A stretch of 17,844 bases of DNA from an uncultured Oscillibacter sp. (GTDB lineage: Bacteria; Bacillota; Clostridia; Oscillospirales; Oscillospiraceae): positions 1 through 17,844 of the forward strand of contig URTS01000026.1 in NCBI GenBank assembly GCA_900550685.1, given 5' to 3'. The position numbers and the translations under genes were made by a program. Under the pieces are notes generated by a model. It was not told the DNA's origin. It ran no database searches and saw only the letters and a list, made by a program, of their open reading frames with translations. Within the stretch, counting starts at the first letter, position 1; each line of letters opens with the position of its first letter. Of this stretch, positions 6,054-12,179 are shown one piece after another.

Positions 6054-6290
6054 ATGCCTGGGGGCAAGCACATCTTGGTCCAGGGGAAAAACCGGGTTTT
6101 CGGCACCGCCAAGGTAGGCGACCGGGGACAGATCGTGATTCCCCAGGAGGCCCGCCGGTTTTTCGGCATCTCTCCGGGAGACACCCTGCTGATCCTCGGC
6201 AACGAGGCCAGCGGCCTGGTGGTGACCCGGCCGGAGGTTTTGAACGATCTGGCAGACGAGATTTTGGGAAAAGAGGAACAGGAAACATGA
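6054..6290 (+). CDS. AbrB/SpoVT-type DNA-binding regulator
   Basis: The 78-aa protein has one swapped-hairpin AbrB domain. The AKVGDRGQIVIPQEARRFFGISPGDTLLIL stretch at about residues 19-48 matches the family's '(K)VxxRGQIxIPxExRxxxGIxxGDxLxV' pattern. Such proteins dimerise and bind AT-rich promoters. The ATG has a GAGGAGG site 7 nt upstream. Its stop overlaps the start of the lyase gene (ATGA at 6287-6290), so the two are translationally coupled. It most likely controls its own operon, perhaps through the dyads at 5883-5976. An antitoxin role is less likely, because the downstream gene is a 426-aa metabolic enzyme, not a toxin. Confidence 0.9.
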   Translation: MPGGKHILVQGKNRVFGTAKVGDRGQIVIPQEARRFFGISPGDTLLILGNEASGLVVTRPEVLNDLADEILGKEEQET

Positions 6291-7567
6291 AAATGGAATC
6301 CATGTATCAGCAGTTGGGCATTAGCGCGGCTGTCTATGAATACGGTGAACAAATCATTGCGGGCCTTCGGGACCGGTTCGACGCCATCGACCAGACGGCG
6401 GAATACAACCAGGCCAAGGTGATCGCCGCCATGCAGAAAAACCGGGTGAACGCCACCCACTTCGCCGCCACCACCGGCTACGGCTACGATGACGAGGGCC
6501 GGGACAATCTGGAGCGAGTCTATGCCGACGTGTTCCATACAGAGGCAGCCCTGGTACGGCCCCAGATCACCTGCGGCACCCATGCCCTGACGGTGGCCCT
6601 CTCCGCCAACCTCCTGCCGGGGGATGAGCTTCTCTCCCCTGTGGGCGCTCCTTACGACACCCTGGAGGAGGTCATCGGCATCCGGGAGAGCAAATGCTCT
6701 TTGAAGGAATACGGCGTCACCTATGCCCAGGCGGACCTGAAACCCGATGGCACCTTTGACTATGACGCCATCCGCGCCAAGATCAATGAACACACCAAGC
6801 TCATCACCATCCAGCGCTCCAAAGGCTACGCCACCCGGCCCAGCTTCTCCGTGGACCAGATCGGCGAACTGATCCGGTTCTGCAAGGAGGTCAAGCCCGG
6901 CGTCAAGGTGATGGTGGACAACTGCTACGGTGAGTTTGTGGAGCGCATCGAGCCCTCCGACATGGGGGCTGACATGGTGGTGGGCTCCCTTATCAAGAAT
7001 CCGGGCGGCGGCCTGGCCCCCATCGGCGGCTACATCTGCGGCACTAAGGAATGCGTGGAGCGGTGCGCCTACCGGCTGTCCGCTCCCGGCCTGGGCCAGG
7101 AGGTAGGTGCTAACCTTGGACTGATGCCCGCCTTCTATCAGGGCTTGTTCCTGGCCCCCACGGTGGTGTCCGGCGCACTGAAGGGCGCGATCTTTGCCGC
7201 CAACGTGTACGAAAAGCTGGGATTTGCCTGCGTCCCCAACGGCGCCGAGAACCGCCACGACATCATCCAGGCCGTGACCCTGGGCAGCAAGGAGGCCATG
7301 GTGGCCTTCTGCCGGGGCATCCAGGCCGCCGCACCGGTGGACAGCTATGTGACCCCAGAGCCCTGGGCCATGCCCGGCTATGATTCCGATGTCATCATGG
7401 CGGCAGGCGCTTTTGTCCAGGGCAGCAGCATTGAGCTGTCCGCCGACGGCCCTATCCGCCCCCCCTACGCCGTCTATTTCCAGGGCGGTCTCACCTGGTA
7501 TCACGCCAAGCTGGGCATCCTTATGAGCCTGCAAAAGCTGGTGGACGCCGGTCTCGTGACTCTGTAA
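6287..7567 (+). CDS. PLP-dependent enzyme, methionine gamma-lyase/'aluminium resistance' family
   Basis: The 426-aa protein belongs to the fold-type I PLP family found across Firmicutes as YnbB or 'aluminium resistance protein' (Met_gamma_lyase family). Features seen are YGYDDEGRDNLERVYADVF near the N terminus and the cofactor-phosphate region QITCGTHAL. MVDNCYGEF contains Asp211, which should pair with the pyridine nitrogen. VVGSLIKNPGGGLAPIGGYI contains Lys237, the likely Schiff-base lysine. The true substrate is not settled for this family; lyase action on a sulfur or other amino acid is inferred from its relatives. The start overlaps the abrB-like stop by 4 nt. The exporter gene follows 36 nt later. 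Confidence 0.9.
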   Translation: MKMESMYQQLGISAAVYEYGEQIIAGLRDRFDAIDQTAEYNQAKVIAAMQKNRVNATHFAATTGYGYDDEGRDNLERVYADVFHTEAALVRPQITCGTHALTVALSANLLPGDELLSPVGAPYDTLEEVIGIRESKCSLKEYGVTYAQADLKPDGTFDYDAIRAKINEHTKLITIQRSKGYATRPSFSVDQIGELIRFCKEVKPGVKVMVDNCYGEFVERIEPSDMGADMVVGSLIKNPGGGLAPIGGYICGTKECVERCAYRLSAPGLGQEVGANLGLMPAFYQGLFLAPTVVSGALKGAIFAANVYEKLGFACVPNGAENRHDIIQAVTLGSKEAMVAFCRGIQAAAPVDSYVTPEPWAMPGYDSDVIMAAGAFVQGSSIELSADGPIRPPYAVYFQGGLTWYHAKLGILMSLQKLVDAGLVTL

Positions 7568-7603
7568 GTCCAATTCTAATTTTTCAATAAGGAGACCTTT
7601 CCC

Positions 7604-8569
7604 ATGTGGCTTTGGCTTTCCCTGACTACCCTCCTGTGCTGGAGCGGCAGCGACCTCTTTTCCAAAATCGGCTGCCGGGACGGCAGTGACCGTTACAGCC
7701 ATCTGAAAATGGTCATCGCCGTAGGTGTGGTGATGGGCCTTCACGCCGCCTTTGAGATCTTCGTAGGCGGCACGGCCATCAGCTGGTCCGTCATCTGGAC
7801 CTACCTGCCGGTGTCCCTGCTGTATATCAGCTCTATGGCCCTTGGCTATCTGGGCCTGCGGTATATCGAGCTGTCCGTTTCCTCCCCCATCTGCAATTCC
7901 TCCGGCGCATTGGTGGCAGTGCTGACGCTGCTCTTCGTGGGCGGAGACGATTACTCCCCCCTGGCCCTGTTGGCCATCGCGCTTGTGTGCACGGGTGCCA
8001 TCGGTCTGGGTGTGGTGGATGCCACGGAGGACCCGGAGCTTCGTCTGGAACGGCAGAAGGCCAGCAACTATAAGTACGCCAAGAGCTTTCTCGCCCTGGC
8101 CCTCCCCGCAGCCTACTGTCTGCTGGACGCCGCCGGCACCTTTGCCGACAACCGGGTGCTGGAGATTTTGACGGACCGCTATATGAACGCCGGTATGTTC
8201 GCCACGCTGAGAGAATGTGCCGATCAGGCGGCGGCCTCTGCCAACTGCGCATACGAGTTGACGTTCCTTGCCGCAGCTGCATTCTGCTTCATCTATGTGG
8301 TGGTCATCAAGAAGGATCGGTTGGTTCCCAAAATGGAGGCCCCCAAGTACTTTGGCGCCATCTGCGAAACCGCCGGTCAGTTCGCCTACATCTACGCCAT
8401 TTCCGACACCTCTCATCTGGCCATGTCCGCCCCCATCATCTCCTCCTACTGTGCCGCGTCCGTGCTGTGGAGCCGCATTTTCCTAAAGGAAAAGCTTTCC
8501 TGGAAGCACTACGCCATGATCTGCCTGGTGGTCATCGGCATTGCCATTATGGGCTTCTTCGACCTGTAA
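7604..8569 (+). CDS. EamA/DMT-superfamily transporter
   Basis: The 321-aa inner-membrane protein is mostly hydrophobic helices, in two halves as in drug/metabolite transporters. It opens with MWLWLSLTTLLCWSGSDLFSKIG. Each half ends with a stretch like the EamA closing helices: SAPIISSYCAASVLWSRIFLKEKLSWKHYAMICLVVIGIAIMGFF at the C terminus, and SSPICNSSGALVAVLTLLFVGGDDYSPLALLAIALVCTGAIGLGV in the first half. Between the halves is a long polar loop at about residues 145-170, and a second loop near 190-215 (DRYMNAGMFATLRECADQAAASA) is unusually long for EamA. The start has a TAAGGAG site. It is the last gene of the operon and ends at a bidirectional terminator. Export of the lyase product or substrate is an inference. 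Confidence 0.88.
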   Translation: MWLWLSLTTLLCWSGSDLFSKIGCRDGSDRYSHLKMVIAVGVVMGLHAAFEIFVGGTAISWSVIWTYLPVSLLYISSMALGYLGLRYIELSVSSPICNSSGALVAVLTLLFVGGDDYSPLALLAIALVCTGAIGLGVVDATEDPELRLERQKASNYKYAKSFLALALPAAYCLLDAAGTFADNRVLEILTDRYMNAGMFATLRECADQAAASANCAYELTFLAAAAFCFIYVVVIKKDRLVPKMEAPKYFGAICETAGQFAYIYAISDTSHLAMSAPIISSYCAASVLWSRIFLKEKLSWKHYAMICLVVIGIAIMGFFDL

Positions 8570-8573
8570 AAAG

Positions 8574-8603
8574 ACACCGCGCTCACATCTGTGAGCGCGG
8601 TGT
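8574..8603. terminator. Bidirectional terminator between convergent genes
   Basis: The inverted repeat ACACCGCGCTCACA-TC-TGTGAGCGCGGTGT is followed by TTCTTATTCT on the plus strand and by CTTTTTAC on the minus strand. It lies 4 nt after the EamA stop and 17 nt after the DUF368 stop, so it can serve both. Confidence 0.92.
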
Positions 8604-8620
8604 TTCTTATTCTGCTTCCC

Positions 8621-9448
8621 TCAGCGGGGCAGGGAGCGGTCCAGCTTTTCCAGGAAGTAGGCCACGCCGAATCCGGCGGCGCAGCAGATTGCCGACGCCA
8701 GTCCCTCCCCCCAGCTGCCGTAACGCACCGGGACGATCACCAGGGTAGAGGCCGCCACGATGCCCAAAATGCCGTGAAACACCACGGCGTAATACCGTCG
8801 AAACAGCCAGGTCACCACCCGGGCTAGCAGTAGCATGGTCAGCAGCATCCCCGGCAGGCAGGCGGAGAGCACCAGAAACTGCATATCCGCCAGACCGTGC
8901 ATCATGGGCTCGTACAGCCCCAGGGCCATCATAATGGAGGAACTGGTCAGTCCCGGCAGCACCACGCCCGCACCCCATAATGCGCCGCAGAAGTTATACC
9001 ACCAGAAATTGGGCTCCACTGTCACATGCAACACATGGCGCACATAAAACAATGTGAAAAACACCGCCAGGGCACAGACAGCGCAGGAGGCCCAGGCGGC
9101 GGGGCTGTGGCCCTCCTTTCCAGCCTCCCGCCAGAGGGCCGGGAAGGTACCGCCAATCAATCCGATAAACAGCCACATCGTGGCCGCCGCGGAAAGGCTG
9201 TAGGCCGCCGTGATACCCTTGGCCAGCCCCAGAAATCCGATCACCCAGCCGATGCCCAGGGGCAGGAATATCTGCCAGTATTTCAAAAATCCCCGTTTGG
9301 GGTGGGTCAGCGTCTCCATCATAGGGCGGTACACATCGAATACCACCGCCAGCACGCCGCCGGACACGCCGGGGAGAATAGCCCCCGCCCCGATCAGGGC
9401 GCCGCACAGCATGTCCCGCAGCCAGCGGGCCCGCTTTTCTCTTTCCAC
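8621..9448 (-). CDS. DUF368 membrane protein, PopT-like undecaprenyl-phosphate translocase
   Basis: The 275-aa polytopic membrane protein has the family hallmark LCGALIGAGAILPGVSGGVLAVVFDVYRPMMETL (residues 14-47). The hallmark recurs as FCGALWGAGVVLPGLTSSSIMMALGLYEPMMHGL (153-186), so the protein is two related halves. DUF368 proteins (PopT) were recently shown to recycle the lipid carrier undecaprenyl phosphate across the membrane for wall and glycan synthesis; the role here follows from family only. The start is a GTG at 9448 with a weak GAGGGAAG site; no better ATG keeps the basic N terminus. It is a single-gene unit with its own promoter, convergent with the EamA gene. Confidence 0.9.
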   Translation of the reverse strand: MEREKRARWLRDMLCGALIGAGAILPGVSGGVLAVVFDVYRPMMETLTHPKRGFLKYWQIFLPLGIGWVIGFLGLAKGITAAYSLSAAATMWLFIGLIGGTFPALWREAGKEGHSPAAWASCAVCALAVFFTLFYVRHVLHVTVEPNFWWYNFCGALWGAGVVLPGLTSSSIMMALGLYEPMMHGLADMQFLVLSACLPGMLLTMLLLARVVTWLFRRYYAVVFHGILGIVAASTLVIVPVRYGSWGEGLASAICCAAGFGVAYFLEKLDRSLPR

Positions 9449-9476
9449 GCTTCCCTCACCGCCTTTCTATCGCACT

Positions 9477-9505
9477 ATAGTAGCAGTATTCTCCCGGCGG
9501 TGCAA
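9477..9505 (-). promoter_or_regulatory. Sigma-A promoter of the DUF368 gene
   Basis: On the minus strand TTGCAC (9505-9500), a 17-nt spacer and TACTAT (9482-9477) predict a start near 9470, about 22 nt before the GTG. The spacing and short leader fit well. Confidence 0.65.
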
Positions 9506-9642
9506 TGTATAACCTATGAACAAATCTGAAATTTTTCGTTTTGCAGCGGCAGACCGTCTTTCTTGCGGAACTTCACCAAATCCACTGGAAAAAAGGTAGA
9601 AAAATTGATACACTATTTTTAAAAAAGTTGTGGCTTTTCCAG

Positions 9643-9674
9643 CAGGGCGGTGTTAAAATAGGTGCACTGCCCTG
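9643..9674. promoter_or_regulatory. Inverted repeat flanking the probable -10 of the MATE gene
   Basis: CAGGGCGGTG (9643-9652) and CACTGCCCTG (9665-9674) form 10-bp arms with one mismatch, or a G-U pair in RNA, around a 12-nt spacer. The spacer holds TAAAAT (9654-9659) preceded by TGT, an extended -10. The arrangement suggests a repressor site. The -35 is poor (TGGCTT at 17 nt or TTGTGG at 20 nt), so the promoter may need the extended -10 or an activator. Confidence 0.5.
9651..9659 (+). promoter_or_regulatory. Possible extended -10 promoter for the first MATE gene
   Basis: TGT-TAAAAT would start transcripts near 9666, about 79 nt before the ATG. A TATACT at 9720-9725 is too close to the ribosome site (9734) to be a likely -10. 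The remaining spacer (9506-9642) shows no gene and no other convincing signal. Confidence 0.4.
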
Positions 9675-9744
9675 AGGCAGCCCTAATATTTTGCATTTTT
9701 TTTGATAATTTGTTGACGATATACTGCGTTTTAGGAGGTATTTC

Positions 9745-11157
9745 ATGGCCAGGAGTTCTAAAAAAAGTTATGAGATCGACATGTGCAATGGTCCCATCCT
9801 GCCAAAGCTGCTGCGTTTCTCTGTACCCCTGACCCTTTCCACCATGCTCCAGCTGCTGTTCAACGCGGCGGACGTGGTAGTCGTGGGCCGCTATGCCGGA
9901 GACAATTCCCTGGCGGCGGTGGGCTCCAACACGGCCCTGATCAACCTGCTGACCAACCTGTTCCTTGGTCTTTCCATCGGCGCCAACATTCTGGCCGCCC
10001 GGCACTATGGCGCCCGGGAGGATGAGGAGCTGAGCAAGACAGTCCACACCTCCATCCTCCTGTCCATCTACAGCGGCATCCTGCTGTCCATTGTCGGCGT
10101 CTGCGGCGCCCGGGTGATTCTGGAATGGATGCAGTGCCCCGACGATGTGCTGGGCCTGGCCACCATCTACCTGCGGATTTACTTCGCCGGCATGACCGCC
10201 ACCATGCTCTATAACTTCGGCGCGGCCCTGCTCCGGGCCGGCGGCGATACCCAGCGCCCCCTCTACTTCCTGCTGGCGGCAGGCGTGGTCAACGTGGTGC
10301 TGAACCTCTTCTTCGTCATCAAGCTCCAGATGGATGTGGCGGGTGTGGCCCTGGCCACGGTGATCTCCCAGTGCATCTCCGCCGGACTGGTGATCCGGTG
10401 CCTGATGAAGGAAAACGGTCCCCTGAAGCTAGAACTGAAAAAGCTGAAAATCTACCCCATGAAGCTCAAGCAGATCATGCAGGTGGGCATTCCCGCCGGT
10501 TTCCAGGGGGTCCTGTTCTCCCTGGCCAACGTCACCGTCCAGTCCTCCATCAACTCCTTTGACGATACGGTCCTGGTGGCGGGCAGTTCCGCTTCCAGCA
10601 GCGTGGAAAACTTCGTTTACGCCAATGTCAACTCTTTCTACCAAGCCAACACTGCCTTTACCAGCCAGAACTTTGGCGCCGGCAACTATAAGCGGATCCT
10701 GAAGATCCGGCATACCGCCGTCATCGCCGGTGTCATTAGTACCACTCTGCTGGGCTGGATAGCAATTCTGTTCGGCCATCAGCTGCTGGGCATCTACTCC
10801 ACCAGTCCGGAGGTGGTGCAGGCTGGTATGCTGCGGATGTGGTTCATGCTGGTGGTCTACGGCCTGGACGCCCTGATGGACGTACAGGTAGGCTCCATGC
10901 GTGGCATCGGCTACAACGTGCTGCCCATGCTGGTGTCCCTGGTAGGTGCCTGCGTGTTCCGGCTGGTATGGCTGGCCACCGTGTTCCAGATCCCGGCCTA
11001 TCACCGCATCGAGACCGTTTACATCGTTTATCCCATCTCCTGGGCCCTGACGGCCCTGGCCCACGGCATTTGTTTCTTCTTCGCCTACCGGAAGGTGGTG
11101 CGGACCATGAGTCCTGACGGAGAAACGGAAACCCCTGCCGCCGCGTCTGTATCCTGA
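9745..11157 (+). CDS. MATE family multidrug/metabolite efflux transporter
   Basis: The 470-aa protein has the twelve-helix, two-half MATE layout. The first half contains LPKLLRFSVPLTLSTMLQLLFNAADVVVVGRYAGDNSLAAVGSN, the typical opening helices, and LRAGGDTQRPLYFLLAAGVVNVVLNLFFV at the end of the first bundle. Members export cationic drugs, toxins or metabolites in exchange for Na+ or H+. The C terminus is a polar cytoplasmic tail (SPDGETETPAAASVS). The ATG follows TTAGGAGG. It is a single-gene unit between two convergent or divergent neighbours, and a palindrome around its probable -10 hints at substrate-responsive control. The substrate cannot be read from the sequence. Confidence 0.95.
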   Translation: MARSSKKSYEIDMCNGPILPKLLRFSVPLTLSTMLQLLFNAADVVVVGRYAGDNSLAAVGSNTALINLLTNLFLGLSIGANILAARHYGAREDEELSKTVHTSILLSIYSGILLSIVGVCGARVILEWMQCPDDVLGLATIYLRIYFAGMTATMLYNFGAALLRAGGDTQRPLYFLLAAGVVNVVLNLFFVIKLQMDVAGVALATVISQCISAGLVIRCLMKENGPLKLELKKLKIYPMKLKQIMQVGIPAGFQGVLFSLANVTVQSSINSFDDTVLVAGSSASSSVENFVYANVNSFYQANTAFTSQNFGAGNYKRILKIRHTAVIAGVISTTLLGWIAILFGHQLLGIYSTSPEVVQAGMLRMWFMLVVYGLDALMDVQVGSMRGIGYNVLPMLVSLVGACVFRLVWLATVFQIPAYHRIETVYIVYPISWALTALAHGICFFFAYRKVVRTMSPDGETETPAAASVS

Positions 11158-11159
11158 AA

Positions 11160-11193
11160 AAAAGCGCCGTATGCAGCTGCATACGGCGCTTTT
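11160..11193. terminator. Bidirectional terminator, perfect palindrome
   Basis: A perfect 17+17 nt palindrome centred at 11176/11177 (AAAAGCGCCGTATGCAG and its complement) begins 2 nt after the MATE stop. It ends 16 nt before the stop of the minus-strand gene. T runs occur on both strands (TTTTCC on plus, TTTTTTTC on minus), so it serves both genes. Confidence 0.93.
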
Positions 11194-11209
11194 CCTATAT
11201 TGTATTGTA

Positions 11210-11647
11210 TTACTTCCGCTCTGGGAATCGGGCGCAGGCCTTGTCCAGGTCCTCAATGACGGCTTTCAGCTCCGGACCGGTGAGGGTGCAGTCCACCTCC
11301 GCCGTGTCGTCCCCGTCCATGGTGCTGGGCAGGTAGAAGGTCGCGGAGACCCGGAAGTTTTCTCCCTCCGCCCAGGCGGACAGGGTGAAATCCGGCTCGA
11401 TAAAGTCGCTGTCGTACCGGTCCTTGATCCCCGCCAGCAGCACCTTCAGTCCGGCGTTCATCCCCGCCAGTTCCTGGGCCAGGAGGCAGGCGTTGGAATC
11501 CTTGTGGGTATAGCCTTCCTCGTCCACCCAGGTGCACCGCAGCAGCAGCCAGTTCCGGTCAAATTGGTCGCTCCCGGCCCCTGCCTCGGGAAATTCATAG
11601 TTCACAAATTCCAGCTTTAAGCTGGCATCCTCACTTTTCAGTAACAT
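11210..11647 (-). CDS. Hypothetical protein, WapI-immunity-like fold (tentative)
   Basis: The 145-aa soluble, acidic protein has no signal peptide. Its layout resembles the WapI-type immunity/DUF family: an N-terminal LKLEFVNYEFPEAG strand, then NWLLLRCTWVDEEGYTHKDSNACLLAQEL, a short helix and a strand-rich second half (DFTLSAWAEGENFRVSATFYLP). The match is by general pattern, not by residues I can prove. No WapA-like or other toxin gene is next to it. The ATG follows TAAGGAG with good spacing, and a consensus promoter sits upstream, so the gene is real. If not an immunity protein it is simply a conserved cytosolic protein of unknown role. It is transcribed divergently from the ModE-like regulator. 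Confidence 0.75.
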   Translation of the reverse strand: MLLKSEDASLKLEFVNYEFPEAGAGSDQFDRNWLLLRCTWVDEEGYTHKDSNACLLAQELAGMNAGLKVLLAGIKDRYDSDFIEPDFTLSAWAEGENFRVSATFYLPSTMDGDDTAEVDCTLTGPELKAVIEDLDKACARFPERK

Positions 11648-11707
11648 TTTGTCTCCTTACCGCCCCGGCCAGGGCCGGAGCCATGATCGAATTCTTCTGT
11701 GGGTCTG

Positions 11708-11736
11708 ATTATAGCATCGTTTTTTCTCATTTGCAA
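11708..11736 (-). promoter_or_regulatory. Sigma-A promoter of the WapI-like gene, sharing its -35
   Basis: On the minus strand TTGCAA (11736-11731), a 17-nt spacer and an extended -10 TGC-TATAAT (11713-11708) predict a start near 11701, about 54 nt before the ATG. Confidence 0.75.
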
Positions 11737-11738
11737 AT
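11729..11738. promoter_or_regulatory. Palindrome ATTTGCAAAT shared by two divergent -35 boxes
   Basis: The perfect 10-bp palindrome contains TTGCAA, which reads the same on both strands. It serves as -35 for the minus promoter (17-nt spacer to TATAAT) and for the plus promoter (16-nt spacer to TAGAAT). Two polymerases cannot bind at once, so the two genes should compete. Confidence 0.65.
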
Positions 11739-11758
11739 CCGGTCAAATATGATAGAAT
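11731..11758 (+). promoter_or_regulatory. Sigma-A promoter of the ModE-like gene
   Basis: TTGCAA (11731-11736), a 16-nt spacer and an extended -10 TGA-TAGAAT (11753-11758) predict a start near 11765, 23 nt before the ATG. Confidence 0.65.
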
Positions 11759-11787
11759 ACAGTCATCCACAAATTTGGAGGCAGCCC

Positions 11788-12126
11788 ATGGAAATGAAAT
11801 TGACCCCCCGCTTTTATCAGGACGGAGAACGGATCTTCGGTCCCGGCGTGGCGGAGCTGATGCAGCAGGTGCAGGTGCACCGGTCCCTGCGCTCCGCCGC
11901 CCAGGCCATGGAAATGGCCTACTCCAAGGCCTGGCGGATCATCCGCAACGCCGAGGAGGGCTTTGGCTGCAAGCTTCTCAACTCCACCATCGGCGGCCGC
12001 AACGGCGGCGGCGCGGTGCTGACGCCGGAGGGGGAGCAGATTCTGGCCGCCTACCAGCGTTTCTCGGCGGATATCAACGCCTACAGCCAGGCCCGTTTTC
12101 AGGAGACTTTCCAAGACTGGATCTGA
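11788..12126 (+). CDS. ModE-like winged-helix regulator, DNA-binding domain only
   Basis: The 112-aa protein matches the N-terminal domain of ModE and LysR-type regulators. The helix-turn-helix is in SLRSAAQAMEMAYSKAWRIIRNAEEGFGCKLLNS, and the wing with TIGGRNGGGAVLTPEGEQILAAYQRF is the characteristic ModE segment. ModE controls molybdate uptake and molybdoenzyme genes. This one lacks the C-terminal molbindin (metal-sensing) domains and so may not bind molybdate itself. The ATG at 11788 is chosen because TTTGGAGG precedes it. A longer frame from 11683 would start upstream of the promoter's predicted start site. A molybdenum hydroxylase operon lies about 2.8 kb away, so a link is possible but unproven. 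Confidence 0.88.
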   Translation: MEMKLTPRFYQDGERIFGPGVAELMQQVQVHRSLRSAAQAMEMAYSKAWRIIRNAEEGFGCKLLNSTIGGRNGGGAVLTPEGEQILAAYQRFSADINAYSQARFQETFQDWI

Positions 12127-12139
12127 TCCATGCAGCGCA

Positions 12140-12169
12140 AAGGGCGCGGAGTTTTCACTCCGCGCCCTT
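12140..12169. terminator. Bidirectional terminator between ModE-like and MATE genes
   Basis: AAGGGCGCGGAGT (12140-12152) pairs perfectly with 12157-12169 around a TTTC loop. GTTTTTC follows on the plus strand; a weaker TTTG follows on the minus strand. It lies 13 nt after the ModE-like stop and 10 nt after the second MATE gene's stop. Confidence 0.9.
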
Positions 12170-12179
12170 GTTTTTCGGT

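Noticed and set aside
6054..7567. Toxin-antitoxin module (AbrB-like protein plus partner)
   Set aside because: The partner is a full-length PLP enzyme, not a small toxin, and an exporter completes a metabolic operon.
5918..8416. An 832-codon minus-strand open frame antisense to the AbrB-lyase-EamA operon
   Set aside because: Same artefact of GC-rich codon use; the sequence is His/Gly/Ala-rich without domains, and three recognised genes occupy the other strand.
9517..9600. Short frame beginning MNKSEIFRF, 27 codons
   Set aside because: No ribosome site, no promoter, no recognisable similarity; it lies between divergent promoters.
11683..11787. Longer N terminus for the ModE-like protein
   Set aside because: The extension covers both divergent promoters and lacks a ribosome site; ATG 11788 follows GGAGG.
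11210..12126. A contact-dependent toxin-immunity locus
   Set aside because: Only a weakly immunity-like protein is present, with no large repeat-rich toxin gene nearby.
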